Source of the DNA: Methylotenera sp. L2L1
GTDB taxonomy: Bacteria > Pseudomonadota > Gammaproteobacteria > Burkholderiales > Methylophilaceae
NCBI RefSeq assembly: GCF_000744605.1
Contig: NZ_JQMG01000001.1
Location: forward strand, 1-64,000
Reading direction: 5' to 3'
Length of the DNA: 64,000 nt
Shown piece after piece: positions 18,080 to 26,805 of this stretch (its first letter is position 1; every line of letters starts with the position of its first letter). The notes under the pieces were generated by a model, which did not search any database, had not been told where the DNA came from, and saw nothing but the letters and a program-made list of their open reading frames with translations. A program made the translations under genes and the position numbers.

Positions 18080-19312
18080 TTAGCCTTTCGCCAGTGAAAA
18101 CATTGCTTGAAAAAATGCATAATAGACAAAACCAACAATCCCACCGATAACCAAAATTAAGGCTGGTTCGATCATGGCACTTAAACGTTTAATACCTACC
18201 TGTAACTGCGCCTCGTAAAACACACCCAACTCCATTAACACATGGTCTAAAGTACCGGTGCGCTCACCAATTGAGATCATCTGTGTGACTAGCTCGGGAA
18301 TAGCAGGATTACGGATACTAGAAGCCATGTCTTTACCTGTTAAAATCATTTCAGAGGCAGATTTTAATTTCGTAGAAATCAGGCGGTTTGCAATCACGTT
18401 TGAGCTGATTTTCAGGGCATCAAACACTGTTAAACCACTACGCAGCATCATAGAAAGTGACCAAGTCAATTCAGCAACTGCCCCGCAGGTTAACAATTGA
18501 CCTATGACTGGAATTCGCAATAAAAACCCGTCAATTTTCAAGCGCCCATTAGGGGTGTTGTAAGCAACAACAATTGCCACCACTAAAATAACCAAAGACC
18601 CAATAATATGTAGGCCATATTTCAATGCAAAATTTGAGGCATCAATTAAGAACTGAGTAGATGGTGGCAAAGCGTTACCTTTTCCAGCTAAGAACTTTGC
18701 AAAGGTTGGGATGATTTTCACGACTAGGAATGTCACTACACCTAGTGCTACTAGCACTACCACTCCAGGGTAAATTAATGCATTGATGGTTTGTGACTTA
18801 AGTGCCACTCGCTTTTCAAGATGCGTAGCCAAACGATCGGCGATTGCATCGATATCGCCAGTAAACTCTCCAGCCACCATTAAATTAACAGCAATAAGTG
18901 GGAAAACACCGGGATGCTTAGCCATTGCCTGTGATAGCTGACTACCTGTTTCAATATCTGTAATCATTCTGCCAATCACGCTACGTAAGCGCCCGGCAGA
19001 CACTTGTGTATGCGAAAGTTGCAACGCTTGTAATACAGGCAGGCCTGCGCGCAACATAAATGATAATTGCTTAAAAAAGAACACCAAGTCCCGCGTTGGC
19101 ACAGAGCGCAAATCACTTAAGCCGGCAAAATTTAACTCTTTGGAAAGACCACCAGTGGCAGATGTTGTTTCTGATGCATTTTCATCGATTTTTACAACAA
19201 ACAAACTTTGTTGTCGCAATTGAGCTACGGCAGAACGAGAGTCAACTGCTTGAACCGCCCCCTTACTCTCTTTGCCTTTTGCATCCACCGCAATATATTT
19301 GAACGTAGCCAT
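18080..19312 (-). CDS. GspF/PilC/MshG-like inner-membrane platform protein
   Basis: This polytopic inner-membrane protein couples the assembly ATPase to pilin extrusion. Two GspF domains (about 70-195 and 275-400) contain the family pattern PTRDLVFFFKQLSFMLRAG and its repeat around LSMMLRSGLTVFDALK. The helices include about 170-195, 220-245 and 380-405. The length of 410 aa is standard. It starts 2 bp after the ATPase gene's stop, in the same minus-strand operon. Confidence 0.93.
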   Translation of the reverse strand: MATFKYIAVDAKGKESKGAVQAVDSRSAVAQLRQQSLFVVKIDENASETTSATGGLSKELNFAGLSDLRSVPTRDLVFFFKQLSFMLRAGLPVLQALQLSHTQVSAGRLRSVIGRMITDIETGSQLSQAMAKHPGVFPLIAVNLMVAGEFTGDIDAIADRLATHLEKRVALKSQTINALIYPGVVVLVALGVVTFLVVKIIPTFAKFLAGKGNALPPSTQFLIDASNFALKYGLHIIGSLVILVVAIVVAYNTPNGRLKIDGFLLRIPVIGQLLTCGAVAELTWSLSMMLRSGLTVFDALKISSNVIANRLISTKLKSASEMILTGKDMASSIRNPAIPELVTQMISIGERTGTLDHVLMELGVFYEAQLQVGIKRLSAMIEPALILVIGGIVGFVYYAFFQAMFSLAKG

Positions 19313-19314
19313 CG

Positions 19315-20955
19315 TTAATCTCGTTTAATCGCTACAGTTTTTATTTCAGCTAAAGTTGTTGCACCAGTTAATACCTTAGCACAGCCATCGTTCCACATTG
19401 ATCTCAAGCGGTTTCCTGCGCACGACACCAGCTCTTCTTCAGTACAATCGCGTGAAACCAGTTTGCTTAATTCTTCGTCAAACCACAAAGTCTCAAACAG
19501 ACCAAGACGTCCACGATAACCAGAGCCTTGACAATATGCGCAGCCCTTTGGCTCATATACATTGATTTTTTTCTCAGTCACGCATAGTAGATGCCGCTCT
19601 TCTTCAGTTGCTACACGCTCTACCCTACAATGTGGGCATAAACGCCGCACCAAACGTTGTGCAATCACTGCATTCATGGTGGAACCAATCAAAAATGGCT
19701 CGCAACCAATATCAATCAAACGCGCTACCGTGCCAGCAGCAGTATTGGTATGTAATGTTGAAAATACTAAGTGACCTGTCATCGCTGCTTTTAGCGCAAC
19801 ATCTGCAGTTTCCTCATCTCGAATCTCGCCCACCATCAATACATCTGGGTCATGACGCAGCAAGGAACGTAGCGCCCCAGCAAAACTAATCTTAGGACCA
19901 GTCTGTATTTGAGAAACCCCTTCCATCACATACTCGATAGGGTTTTCCACCGTCATGATATTCAGGTCTGGGGAGTTAATTTCTTGCAGCGCTGCAAAGA
20001 GCGTTGTTGACTTACCGCTACCTGTAGGCCCTGTAAGTAATATCATGCCAAAAGGCTTACGGATTGCTTGACGAAACATCACCAAATCATCCGCAGACAT
20101 GCCTAATTTTTCTAAAGTTAAATTCTGTGCCTCTTGCCCTAAAATACGCATGGTAACGCGCTCACCCAAGCGCGTAGGTGCAGTTGCGACACGTATATTA
20201 AACTCACTGTCTATAGGAGGAGGCAGGTAATACGACATACCACCATCCTGTGGCTCACGCTGCTCGGCAATATCTAGGTTGGACAATACTTTAATGCGCG
20301 AAATCAAGCCATTCGCCACGGTATTATTACCATCAGTGTTTAAGTTATAGTCTTGAAGCGCGCCATCTACACGCAAGCGCACGCGCAACCCAAACTCTTC
20401 CTGCACGATATGTACATCTGAGGCACGTCGCAAGAATGCTTCCTTTAGAACATCATTCAACAAGGCAACCAGATCTACCTCAGCAGCCTGAGATACTGCA
20501 GTGGCTGCTTGCCCCTGACTAGTAGCAGCTAAGCTACGGCTAATCATCGCATTAAGTGTATTAGGATCTGCCACAGCCAAACGTACGTTTCGCCCTAATA
20601 AGCGTTGAATGCTATCGATGGTTGCTCGATCATCAGGGTCAGCAACAGCAAGCAATATACCTTCAGCATTTTCTGATAATGGAAGGATTGCTTTACGTCT
20701 CAACAATGCTTGGGGGATTTTTTTAAGTAACTCAGGAGGTGGCGTTGTGCCTGTTGGGTCAACAAATGGCAAACCTCTTAGCTCAGCAACTGCCCTATAA
20801 AGCGCAGAAACAGGCAGCCGATAATGTGCAGTGACTGCATCCAGTAAGTCAACACGCTTACGGCGCGCCTCTGTACGCAAATGCGCCAATGTTTCAGCAT
20901 CAATAAGACGCTGCCTAATAGCAGCATCAATCAGTTGTTCAATTGCAATCGACAT
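19315..20955 (-). CDS. GspE/PilB/MshE-like assembly ATPase
   Basis: This is the cytoplasmic hexameric secretion or pilus-assembly ATPase. It has an N-terminal MshEN-like domain (about 1-150), then the ATPase domain with Walker A GPTGSGKST (about 316-324), Asp and His boxes, and a Walker B segment in DPDVLMVGEIRD. A tetracysteine zinc site (CPHC...CAYC) is followed by the conserved GYRGRLGLFE. The N-terminal domain and the zinc motif are typical of extension ATPases rather than PilT-type retraction ATPases. No PilT-like gene is in the window. Confidence 0.93.
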   Translation of the reverse strand: MSIAIEQLIDAAIRQRLIDAETLAHLRTEARRKRVDLLDAVTAHYRLPVSALYRAVAELRGLPFVDPTGTTPPPELLKKIPQALLRRKAILPLSENAEGILLAVADPDDRATIDSIQRLLGRNVRLAVADPNTLNAMISRSLAATSQGQAATAVSQAAEVDLVALLNDVLKEAFLRRASDVHIVQEEFGLRVRLRVDGALQDYNLNTDGNNTVANGLISRIKVLSNLDIAEQREPQDGGMSYYLPPPIDSEFNIRVATAPTRLGERVTMRILGQEAQNLTLEKLGMSADDLVMFRQAIRKPFGMILLTGPTGSGKSTTLFAALQEINSPDLNIMTVENPIEYVMEGVSQIQTGPKISFAGALRSLLRHDPDVLMVGEIRDEETADVALKAAMTGHLVFSTLHTNTAAGTVARLIDIGCEPFLIGSTMNAVIAQRLVRRLCPHCRVERVATEEERHLLCVTEKKINVYEPKGCAYCQGSGYRGRLGLFETLWFDEELSKLVSRDCTEEELVSCAGNRLRSMWNDGCAKVLTGATTLAEIKTVAIKRD

Positions 20956-20963
20956 TTATAATT

Positions 20964-21698
20964 TCAAAGCACTAAAATCATGGTAACTAATAGGGGCTGA
21001 GGATATCCTGCAGGCGGCGTTTGTGCTGATAACTCTACTTGCATCTGTGTCACAGTCACCATTGAGGGTAACTTACCAAGCTCGTCAATAAATCGTTGTA
21101 GCTGATAAAAATTCCCTTCTAAACTAACTCTTTGAAATGGTCTTGGTGAATCCAAATCATTTACCAATCGATAGCTCAACTCTCCTGGCAAAGGCGCAGT
21201 TCCCATGACGGCATCAGCACCTACTCCACCAAGCCTTCCCCCAGCGGCTTTTCTTGCTGCTTTTTGTGCACGCCTAGTTAAATTGGCCTTTGGTGTAGCT
21301 TGGCTTTTTACACCCGCAGCACTAGGGATTACGTAAGGAATATTTTCACGGATTCTCACGCCTACGTTATTGGCTAAATTGGAAATACTTAGCCTTAGCT
21401 CTTGGGATTCTTCAGGTGCTAAACGCTGTTCTAATTGAATAAATCTTGCATTCATAGTCTCCAATGTTTTATCTGCATAGGCAATATCAGCCTCTAACTC
21501 CTCAGGGTTATCATTTGGTTCATCTGGAATCACAGCTTTTTTAGTGCGCTCTGCCGTTTCTAAGTTACTAGCCTGCAATTTGGCAAGTTCTGCTAACGCT
21601 GGACGATAACGGAGCAACCCATAACCACCACCAATAAAAACGAGTGCAACAACAAAAATCAGGATTTGTTCGCGTGTTGAAATGTTGCGTAAATTCAT
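20964..21698 (-). CDS. PilO/MshJ/GspM-like inner-membrane assembly protein
   Basis: This bitopic protein has one N-terminal helix (about 12-28, LIFVVALVFIGGGYGLL), a coiled-coil region (about 30-100), a low-complexity Ala/Lys-rich linker (about 145-160) and a C-terminal ferredoxin-like half. The latter includes RPFQRVSLEGNFYQLQRFIDEL, the usual PilO/GspM pattern. It sits between the PilM/N-like protein and the ATPase, where MshJ or PilO genes normally lie. It should form the periplasmic alignment complex with the protein encoded upstream. The family assignment rests mainly on architecture and order. Confidence 0.8.
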   Translation of the reverse strand: MNLRNISTREQILIFVVALVFIGGGYGLLRYRPALAELAKLQASNLETAERTKKAVIPDEPNDNPEELEADIAYADKTLETMNARFIQLEQRLAPEESQELRLSISNLANNVGVRIRENIPYVIPSAAGVKSQATPKANLTRRAQKAARKAAGGRLGGVGADAVMGTAPLPGELSYRLVNDLDSPRPFQRVSLEGNFYQLQRFIDELGKLPSMVTVTQMQVELSAQTPPAGYPQPLLVTMILVL

Positions 21699-21746
21699 TA
21701 TTTATACCAGTATCTTTATACTTAAATTATTTTGAGCGACTACGCA

Positions 21747-23495
21747 CTATGTCTTACCAACATCAATAGCAGTTGCTGTTGGAGCCGGTTGTTTATCTAA
21801 CCTTAATCTCAAAATATATCCAGTCAGACCAAGCCTACCTACCTGACTGCCAACGCTAACCTCTACCACTTTTAAACCATATGGATCCATTGCAGACTGA
21901 AAGCTTTTTACAAACTGTTGAGCAGACTTTTCACTTAATGACCAAGCCGTAAACCTAAATCCATCTCTAGGCGTTTCTTCAATGCGTTCAAGCACCATGT
22001 CATCTGGCGTAATACTGCTTAGTTCAATTAACAATGCTTGCAAAAAGGCAGACCGCTTAGGTGCATCTACAGCCAATAAATCAGTGCGTGTTTTTAATAA
22101 ATCTATCTCTTCATTTCTTGCTTTTAAGCTATCTTTTAGCTTATTGATGGCATCAATCTGCACCTGTACACGGCCAACAGCCTCATCCATCACAGTCGCT
22201 TGCTCCGTTATTTCCTCATGCTCTTGCTCGGCTAGATTTTGTCGTAATTGCAGTATTGTTTCTGCAGCGCCCACCCCTAACAACAGCAATAATCCTGCTG
22301 CAATCGCGCGCGCTTCTACACTTTGCCAAAGTGGCACTGTAGGGCCTAGCACAGAAACACCGCAGCAACGTGCAGCGCCTTCCATCTCTAGTAAGTGACG
22401 CGCGGCTCCAAACATACCAGGCGTCACTTCACTGCTAACTAAACTTAATTGATTCACTGGACGGCCCAGCATACTAGTTAAGCTAATCTCAAGGCCATCA
22501 GACTCACCAATTGCACTACCTAACCAAATAGCTTTTACGTCTGGCGGTATTAATACATGAAAAGCCTCTAAACAAGCATCTAACGTATTTTTTAATGTAC
22601 TTTGCTGTAGATTAATCGCAGAAACTGAGCCAGATACAACCCTAATAGCAGCAACCAAGCCAGCATGCGCCTCTATTAATAATTGATCACCTGATTCATT
22701 CGCTGATAACTCAGATGCCGTTGCAGCACAACCTACCAATGGGTAAACACGCTGTAATATGACGCGACTTTCAGCAAATGCTGAAGCCCATTGTTGCATC
22801 ATGCCTTGATTGATACCGCAGACCAGCCAAGGATATTGGCCTTCATCTGTAGTTTGTCCTTTTGCAACCGGCTGTGCTGACCAGCCGCATGCAATCTCAT
22901 CTCCGCTACCTTGTAGCCATGCCTGACGTGTTAAACATTCCTCCATTTGGCGATGCGTGATGTACCCCATTTCAATCGCCATTTCGCCATAGCGTTTAAA
23001 AGAATATACATCTAATGCAGAAGCATCTTCTACGCCTTTACGACCTTGCTGGCGGTCAAGCACCTCTGTTGCCTGTGCCTCAGTGAGGTACCCTAGCCCC
23101 ACTAAAATCCTGCCAACAGACCATAATGTCGTATGCTGCATTAACAGCGGCTCAAGCTCCCAACGCACCAATTCCAACATTTGTTCTGGTGGCCGCTTAC
23201 TATTGGGGGCTACAGGAAGATCTACTAATGTAGAAAGTGCTCCAGGTGTTAGTAAAATGGCTGTTTTTCCTTGCCAGCCTTGCTTTTGTACACTAGCCAC
23301 AATTTCAGTAACAGCAGTTTGAAACTCTAGCGCTTCCGAGCGTGACGAATACGACACCACCAAACCATCACCGCTACGGCTGACAATAGCCCCTCGCAAC
23401 GTAAATCCATCGGTCTCACAGACGAGAACAGAAGATATGCGCCGAGAAAAAGGGAGTAATTGAGCAATACTTTTCAAACTCATTGGATATTCCAT
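21747..23495 (-). CDS. PilM/GspL-like plus PilN-like fusion protein
   Basis: This looks like cytoplasmic PilM/GspL and membrane PilN parts joined in one chain. The cytoplasmic N-terminal 390 residues include an actin-fold-like start (VLVCETDGFTLRGAIVSR) and two copies of a short motif seen in MshEN/GspE-N domains (LGYLTEAQATEVLDRQQ at about 133 and MGYITHRQMEECL at about 174). A membrane helix at about 398-412 is followed by a coiled coil (about 415-470) and a PilN-like domain containing LLIELSSITPDDMVLERIEE. The insertion of two MshEN-like helical motifs into the PilM-like part is unusual. The start overlaps the end of the preceding prepilin gene by 16 bp. Confidence 0.8.
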   Translation of the reverse strand: MEYPMSLKSIAQLLPFSRRISSVLVCETDGFTLRGAIVSRSGDGLVVSYSSRSEALEFQTAVTEIVASVQKQGWQGKTAILLTPGALSTLVDLPVAPNSKRPPEQMLELVRWELEPLLMQHTTLWSVGRILVGLGYLTEAQATEVLDRQQGRKGVEDASALDVYSFKRYGEMAIEMGYITHRQMEECLTRQAWLQGSGDEIACGWSAQPVAKGQTTDEGQYPWLVCGINQGMMQQWASAFAESRVILQRVYPLVGCAATASELSANESGDQLLIEAHAGLVAAIRVVSGSVSAINLQQSTLKNTLDACLEAFHVLIPPDVKAIWLGSAIGESDGLEISLTSMLGRPVNQLSLVSSEVTPGMFGAARHLLEMEGAARCCGVSVLGPTVPLWQSVEARAIAAGLLLLLGVGAAETILQLRQNLAEQEHEEITEQATVMDEAVGRVQVQIDAINKLKDSLKARNEEIDLLKTRTDLLAVDAPKRSAFLQALLIELSSITPDDMVLERIEETPRDGFRFTAWSLSEKSAQQFVKSFQSAMDPYGLKVVEVSVGSQVGRLGLTGYILRLRLDKQPAPTATAIDVGKT

Positions 23496-24547
23496 TGAAT
23501 ATTAATTGGCGGTGCAAACGCACGTGGTAACAAAGGAAAATAGAACGGTGAAATATCAACATCACTATCACAGTTACCATCGAAAATATGGCCATCTTCA
23601 CACACAAGAACGGCGGCCAACTTACCGATAGGCAGTACGCTGGTACCGCTCTCATGGGCCACATCAAACACTTGTGCAGGCACGCCTGAAACAGCAGTCA
23701 TTGCATTACTCACAAACGCATCAGCGTAACTAGAGGCCGCGTTGCTTTTCATAAAGAAAACATATAAACGCAAGTTAGGAAAATTTTGGTTGAGCAGTCC
23801 GTTAATCGTGACTCTAAAAGCAGGATCTATCGCAGAAAAATCAACTTGCCAGTCTCTAGGCTCTACTAAATTTCCAGAAGCTGGATAATCTTCCTCATAC
23901 ACACTAGTACCTGTCCCGGTAGGACCATCTGATCCATAACTTTTAATACTAAGCGCACTATGGTTTGGTGATGTACCACTGATAGCGACAGCCCAACCAA
24001 AATTATCTGTGCCATCGTCATTAGCCCATCCATCACGAAAAGCACGCACAGCGGATGCACCAGCACTTGGCATCACATCAAGGTAAGGGCCACGCCACCC
24101 AGCATATACTTCACCAACTGCCGATGCTGAAGAGGTGGCGATAGGGAAACCCTGCCAAACATTAGCACCAGCGGGCAGTTCAACCAACTCGTTAATATTG
24201 GTTGGTAAGCGCCCCATATCTATGGCAAATCCGCTTAACACAGGCTCACCATTGAATGTGCGTGATGTATCACCAATAATCGCCGTTCTTATTTGCTGCA
24301 AACGTGTGCGCGTTAACTCAAAGCGCTGTTGGTCATCAGTGTTATCTACCATCACCGTTGTAGCAAGTGCCAACATGCCAAGCAGAGAGACCACCACCAA
24401 AAGTTCTAGCAGTGAAAAACCACCGACAAAAGGCTTTTGCTTATTCAAACACCTAGATTGATTAAACTTAGCAACAATCAGGGCTCTAGTGTGAGAAAGC
24501 AATCCAGCGTCACCCATTGATGACATTTGATTTACATGAGTAGACAT
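23480..24547 (-). CDS. Prepilin-like protein (GspG/MSHA type), third of three
   Basis: A type IV prepilin signature, G|FSLLELLVVVSLLG, begins at about residue 43, with the conserved Glu at mature position 5. The globular part contains WRGPYLDV and FRDGWAN motifs like those of GspG-type pseudopilins. The leader before the cleavage site is about 42 residues, far longer than usual; no better internal start is obvious. The gene overlaps its neighbours by about 16 bp on both sides, so it is translated as part of the operon. A prepilin peptidase is not encoded in the window. Confidence 0.83.
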   Translation of the reverse strand: MSTHVNQMSSMGDAGLLSHTRALIVAKFNQSRCLNKQKPFVGGFSLLELLVVVSLLGMLALATTVMVDNTDDQQRFELTRTRLQQIRTAIIGDTSRTFNGEPVLSGFAIDMGRLPTNINELVELPAGANVWQGFPIATSSASAVGEVYAGWRGPYLDVMPSAGASAVRAFRDGWANDDGTDNFGWAVAISGTSPNHSALSIKSYGSDGPTGTGTSVYEEDYPASGNLVEPRDWQVDFSAIDPAFRVTINGLLNQNFPNLRLYVFFMKSNAASSYADAFVSNAMTAVSGVPAQVFDVAHESGTSVLPIGKLAAVLVCEDGHIFDGNCDSDVDISPFYFPLLPRAFAPPINIQWNIQ

Positions 24548-25308
24548 AGCACCAAATCATCCTTGCCTAAAGCCGAAGCATCGTTCGCTTTACAAATGTC
24601 TACAGGGTCAACAACCGCATGGTCTCCGCCATAAGCGCCATCTGCACCAAAACTAATGATGCGGATATCACTACCAAAGCCTCTCAACACATAGGGGTTA
24701 CCCCAAGGGTCGTTCACAAACACCGTATTACCATCACGTGATAGATATGGCCCATACCAACCACGAGCAGTGTCTATACTCCAATCTTTACAACCCACAT
24801 CATAAGTAGGCTCAGCGAGCGTCACTTTACTAATGTCCGTTGCTTGGCAAGTTCTTAATAAATTTAACTTCGCCGCCTCATAGTTCATATCCACAACTTG
24901 CTGCTTATCTTCATCTGGGTCAGGCGTACCAATATATTTAATCTCATTGGCAGCATCGGGGAAATGTCCAACATGATGTTTAAACAGCTTTAATGCCTTG
25001 CTGATTTCCACCATTTCACTACGCGCTACTTGAATAGCAGCAGTATCATCTACGTCTTCTAATGACATCACCGCAGCAACAGCCACCACCGACATTAACG
25101 CCACCACCACGAGTAACTCTAATAGAGTAAAACCAGCATTGCGTTGAAAAGCATGACGACATTGAAGGTGTTTCGGATTTAAACCATCAGCAATGACTTT
25201 AACAAACTGACATAACAACTCAAAAAAAGCACATACAACCTTATGCAAATCGCATAAAGAAGCCGCTACTACCATCATGTGTTTTTTCTGAAACGTCACT
25301 GACATCAT
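24532..25308 (-). CDS. Prepilin-like protein (GspG type), second of three
   Basis: G|FTLLELLVVVALMS begins at about residue 59 and marks a type IV prepilin, with Glu5 of the mature form present. The globular part carries the GspG-like motif DPWGNPYVLRGFGSD and two further cysteines. The apparent leader of about 58 residues is exceptionally long; the in-frame codons between it and the cleavage site offer no ATG, GTG or TTG close to the usual position. It lies downstream of a terminator-like hairpin that follows the first prepilin gene, so it is probably expressed at a lower level. Confidence 0.83.
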   Translation of the reverse strand: MMSVTFQKKHMMVVAASLCDLHKVVCAFFELLCQFVKVIADGLNPKHLQCRHAFQRNAGFTLLELLVVVALMSVVAVAAVMSLEDVDDTAAIQVARSEMVEISKALKLFKHHVGHFPDAANEIKYIGTPDPDEDKQQVVDMNYEAAKLNLLRTCQATDISKVTLAEPTYDVGCKDWSIDTARGWYGPYLSRDGNTVFVNDPWGNPYVLRGFGSDIRIISFGADGAYGGDHAVVDPVDICKANDASALGKDDLVLCLLM

Positions 25309-25342
25309 TTAATTATTAGGCCTAATAATAAATACGCAAAAA

Positions 25343-25365
25343 GGCAGGGCTCATAGAACCCTGCC
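25343..25365 (-). terminator. Terminator/attenuator after the first prepilin gene
   Basis: GGCAGGG and CCCTGCC form a perfect 7-bp stem with a 9-nt loop. On the minus strand five T follow (38-42 of the same hundred). It lies 32 bp after the stop of the first prepilin gene and just before the second, so it can release most transcripts after the major pilin while allowing some read-through. Confidence 0.8.
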
Positions 25366-25397
25366 AAGCTTTATTGCATTAAGATACTTTAGAAATC

Positions 25398-26291
25398 TTA
25401 TTGTGCATCAGCGATAGCATCATCAATTACTTTACCGTCTGGTGTAATTACAGCAAGTAAGCGAGCTTTTTCTAGAGCAGGACCAGTGACATTACCTGTA
25501 TCATCAGCCGCAACTTGGAATAGGCCGATATATCGTGCATAGTTCACTGCAGGATTTACGCTATTAACTTTGGTGTAAGTAGGCGCTTGTGAAATGGCTA
25601 CTTTAGAGCTTGATGTACTTGCAGCAGCATCACTACCAAAACCCAGAGCTAGCACTAAATGACATTCATCAGCCTCTAAAGAGTCATTAAATTTATTTTG
25701 AATTGTATTAGCTGAGGAAGCAGATAATGCTCCTGAGAAAGCTACGTTCAAGTTATCACCAGCAAATGCACAACCAGTGCCATTATTACCAGCAGATGGA
25801 ACAATAGATACAGTTAGCTGATCACCAGCAGCTATCATGTCTTCCAAATCCAACTCTTGTGCAAAACCAATGTTAACGCTCTCATTATGTTGACGATTTG
25901 GTGCTACAGGATTTGGGTTTGTACCTGTGATTTGTTGTAACTCATCAATACCAGCTGCTATTAATGAGTTTGCAACTGCTGCTGAGTTTGAAGCTGATAA
26001 AGTTACACCGCCGAAAATATCTAGAGCTGCTGTTGGTAATGTACTGATACCAGAAGTTGCTGTAACTGCAAGCACGTCCCACTGGTTTGGATAAACCTTC
26101 TCAACTGCACGGTATGTACGAATCGCACTATCTAATGTCACGTTTGCATTAGCAGCCGCTGCCGCTTCAGCATTGTCGCCCACATCTTCATACGCTACTA
26201 AAGCGCCAACAGCTAATACAGCCAGTAAAGTAATCACCACCAGCAACTCAAGCAAGGTGAAACCTTGTTGTTTTGATTTCAACATAAACAT
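25398..26291 (-). CDS. Prepilin, probable major subunit of the MSHA-like pilus
   Basis: It has a short basic leader (MFMLKSKQQG) followed by FTLLELLVVITLLAVLAVGA, a canonical type IV prepilin N-terminus with Glu5. ATG at 26291 has AAGGAG 6 nt upstream; an in-frame ATG 6 bp later is less well spaced. At 297 aa it is long for a pilin, with a mostly polar Ala/Ser/Thr-rich globular domain and two cysteines near the middle. It is the first gene of the operon, with its own sigma-54 promoter and a strong hairpin terminator, which fits the main subunit. A PglL-type ligase encoded upstream may glycosylate it. Confidence 0.9.
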   Translation of the reverse strand: MFMLKSKQQGFTLLELLVVITLLAVLAVGALVAYEDVGDNAEAAAAANANVTLDSAIRTYRAVEKVYPNQWDVLAVTATSGISTLPTAALDIFGGVTLSASNSAAVANSLIAAGIDELQQITGTNPNPVAPNRQHNESVNIGFAQELDLEDMIAAGDQLTVSIVPSAGNNGTGCAFAGDNLNVAFSGALSASSANTIQNKFNDSLEADECHLVLALGFGSDAAASTSSSKVAISQAPTYTKVNSVNPAVNYARYIGLFQVAADDTGNVTGPALEKARLLAVITPDGKVIDDAIADAQ

Positions 26292-26551
26292 TTAAAACTC
26301 CTTGGTTTTGAAATTTAATTTTAAAAAATTTTTATTTACTTAATTTAATTAAAAACTTCACGTTACTCCCCATGCTGTATTCAAGTGATCACTTAAACCT
26401 AGCTTTTTAACTAACGCTTTTTTCAACTAAACAAAACCTGACTCAATCAATAGCTGCTTTGTATATACAGCAACCAATGATTAAGGGCGGGAGGAACAGG
26501 CAGTCCCGACACACGGCTGGCCTGGCTCCCAGCGCATACCCCTTGTGTGCC
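26292..26551 (-). ncRNA. Structured 5' leader of the pilin transcript (candidate)
   Basis: If transcription starts 12 nt after the sigma-54 -12 element, the RNA begins at 26551 and has a 260-nt leader. The first seven bases (26545-26551) pair with 26508-26514 (GGCACAC with GTGTGTC, one G-U) around an inner CTGG/CCAG hairpin. CGGGA and TCCCG then form a second hairpin (about 26488-26508). The middle of this leader resembles part of the RNA candidate at 30235-30471. I could not match it to a known riboswitch class. The rest of the leader, to 26292, is AT-rich and unremarkable. Confidence 0.45.
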
Positions 26552-26562
26552 AAGCTATATAA

Positions 26563-26577
26563 GCAACGAATATGCCA
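26563..26577 (-). promoter_or_regulatory. Sigma-54 promoter of the pilin operon
   Basis: The minus strand reads TGGCATATTCGTTGC. The -24 GG and -12 GC are separated by exactly 10 nt, and the match to the consensus TGGCAC-N5-TTGC is nearly complete. The predicted start is at about 26551. A perfect palindrome about 110-130 bp upstream is a likely activator site. Confidence 0.78.
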
Positions 26578-26683
26578 ACAAATTGAAACAAATTGTAACT
26601 ATATGTAAATTATGAGTAATTCCTGAAATATATTCAGAAAACATCACAACGATTATTAGGATAATTGGTGGTTATTATGAATA

Positions 26684-26707
26684 GTGGTGGTTGTTAACAA
26701 CCACCAC
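26684..26707. promoter_or_regulatory. 24-bp perfect palindrome, candidate activator site for the pilin promoter
   Basis: GTGGTGGTTGTT at 26684-26695 is followed directly by its reverse complement. The core GGTTGTTAACAACC recurs, slightly varied, at 28996-29015 and 30098-30113. The centre is about 144 bp upstream of the predicted sigma-54 start, a typical position for an enhancer-binding protein. It also lies downstream of the pglL-like stop, but without a T-tract on either strand it is a poor intrinsic terminator. Confidence 0.6.
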
Positions 26708-26805
26708 CTTACTTATTTACACCCAATTATTTTCTACACCACCACTAAGCTAATAGATTTACTTACTTACATACTTAATAAGAATTTATTGTTAGTTGAT
26801 GGTTG

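Noticed and set aside
23416-23667. 83-residue minus-strand ORF at the prepilin/PilMN junction
   Set aside because: It overlaps two supported genes in another frame and lacks recognisable features.
26480-26551. c-di-GMP-I riboswitch in the pilin leader
   Set aside because: The conserved GEMM core (GCACAGGGCAAACC, then the AAAGCC and tetraloop-receptor parts) is absent, although the biology would have fitted.
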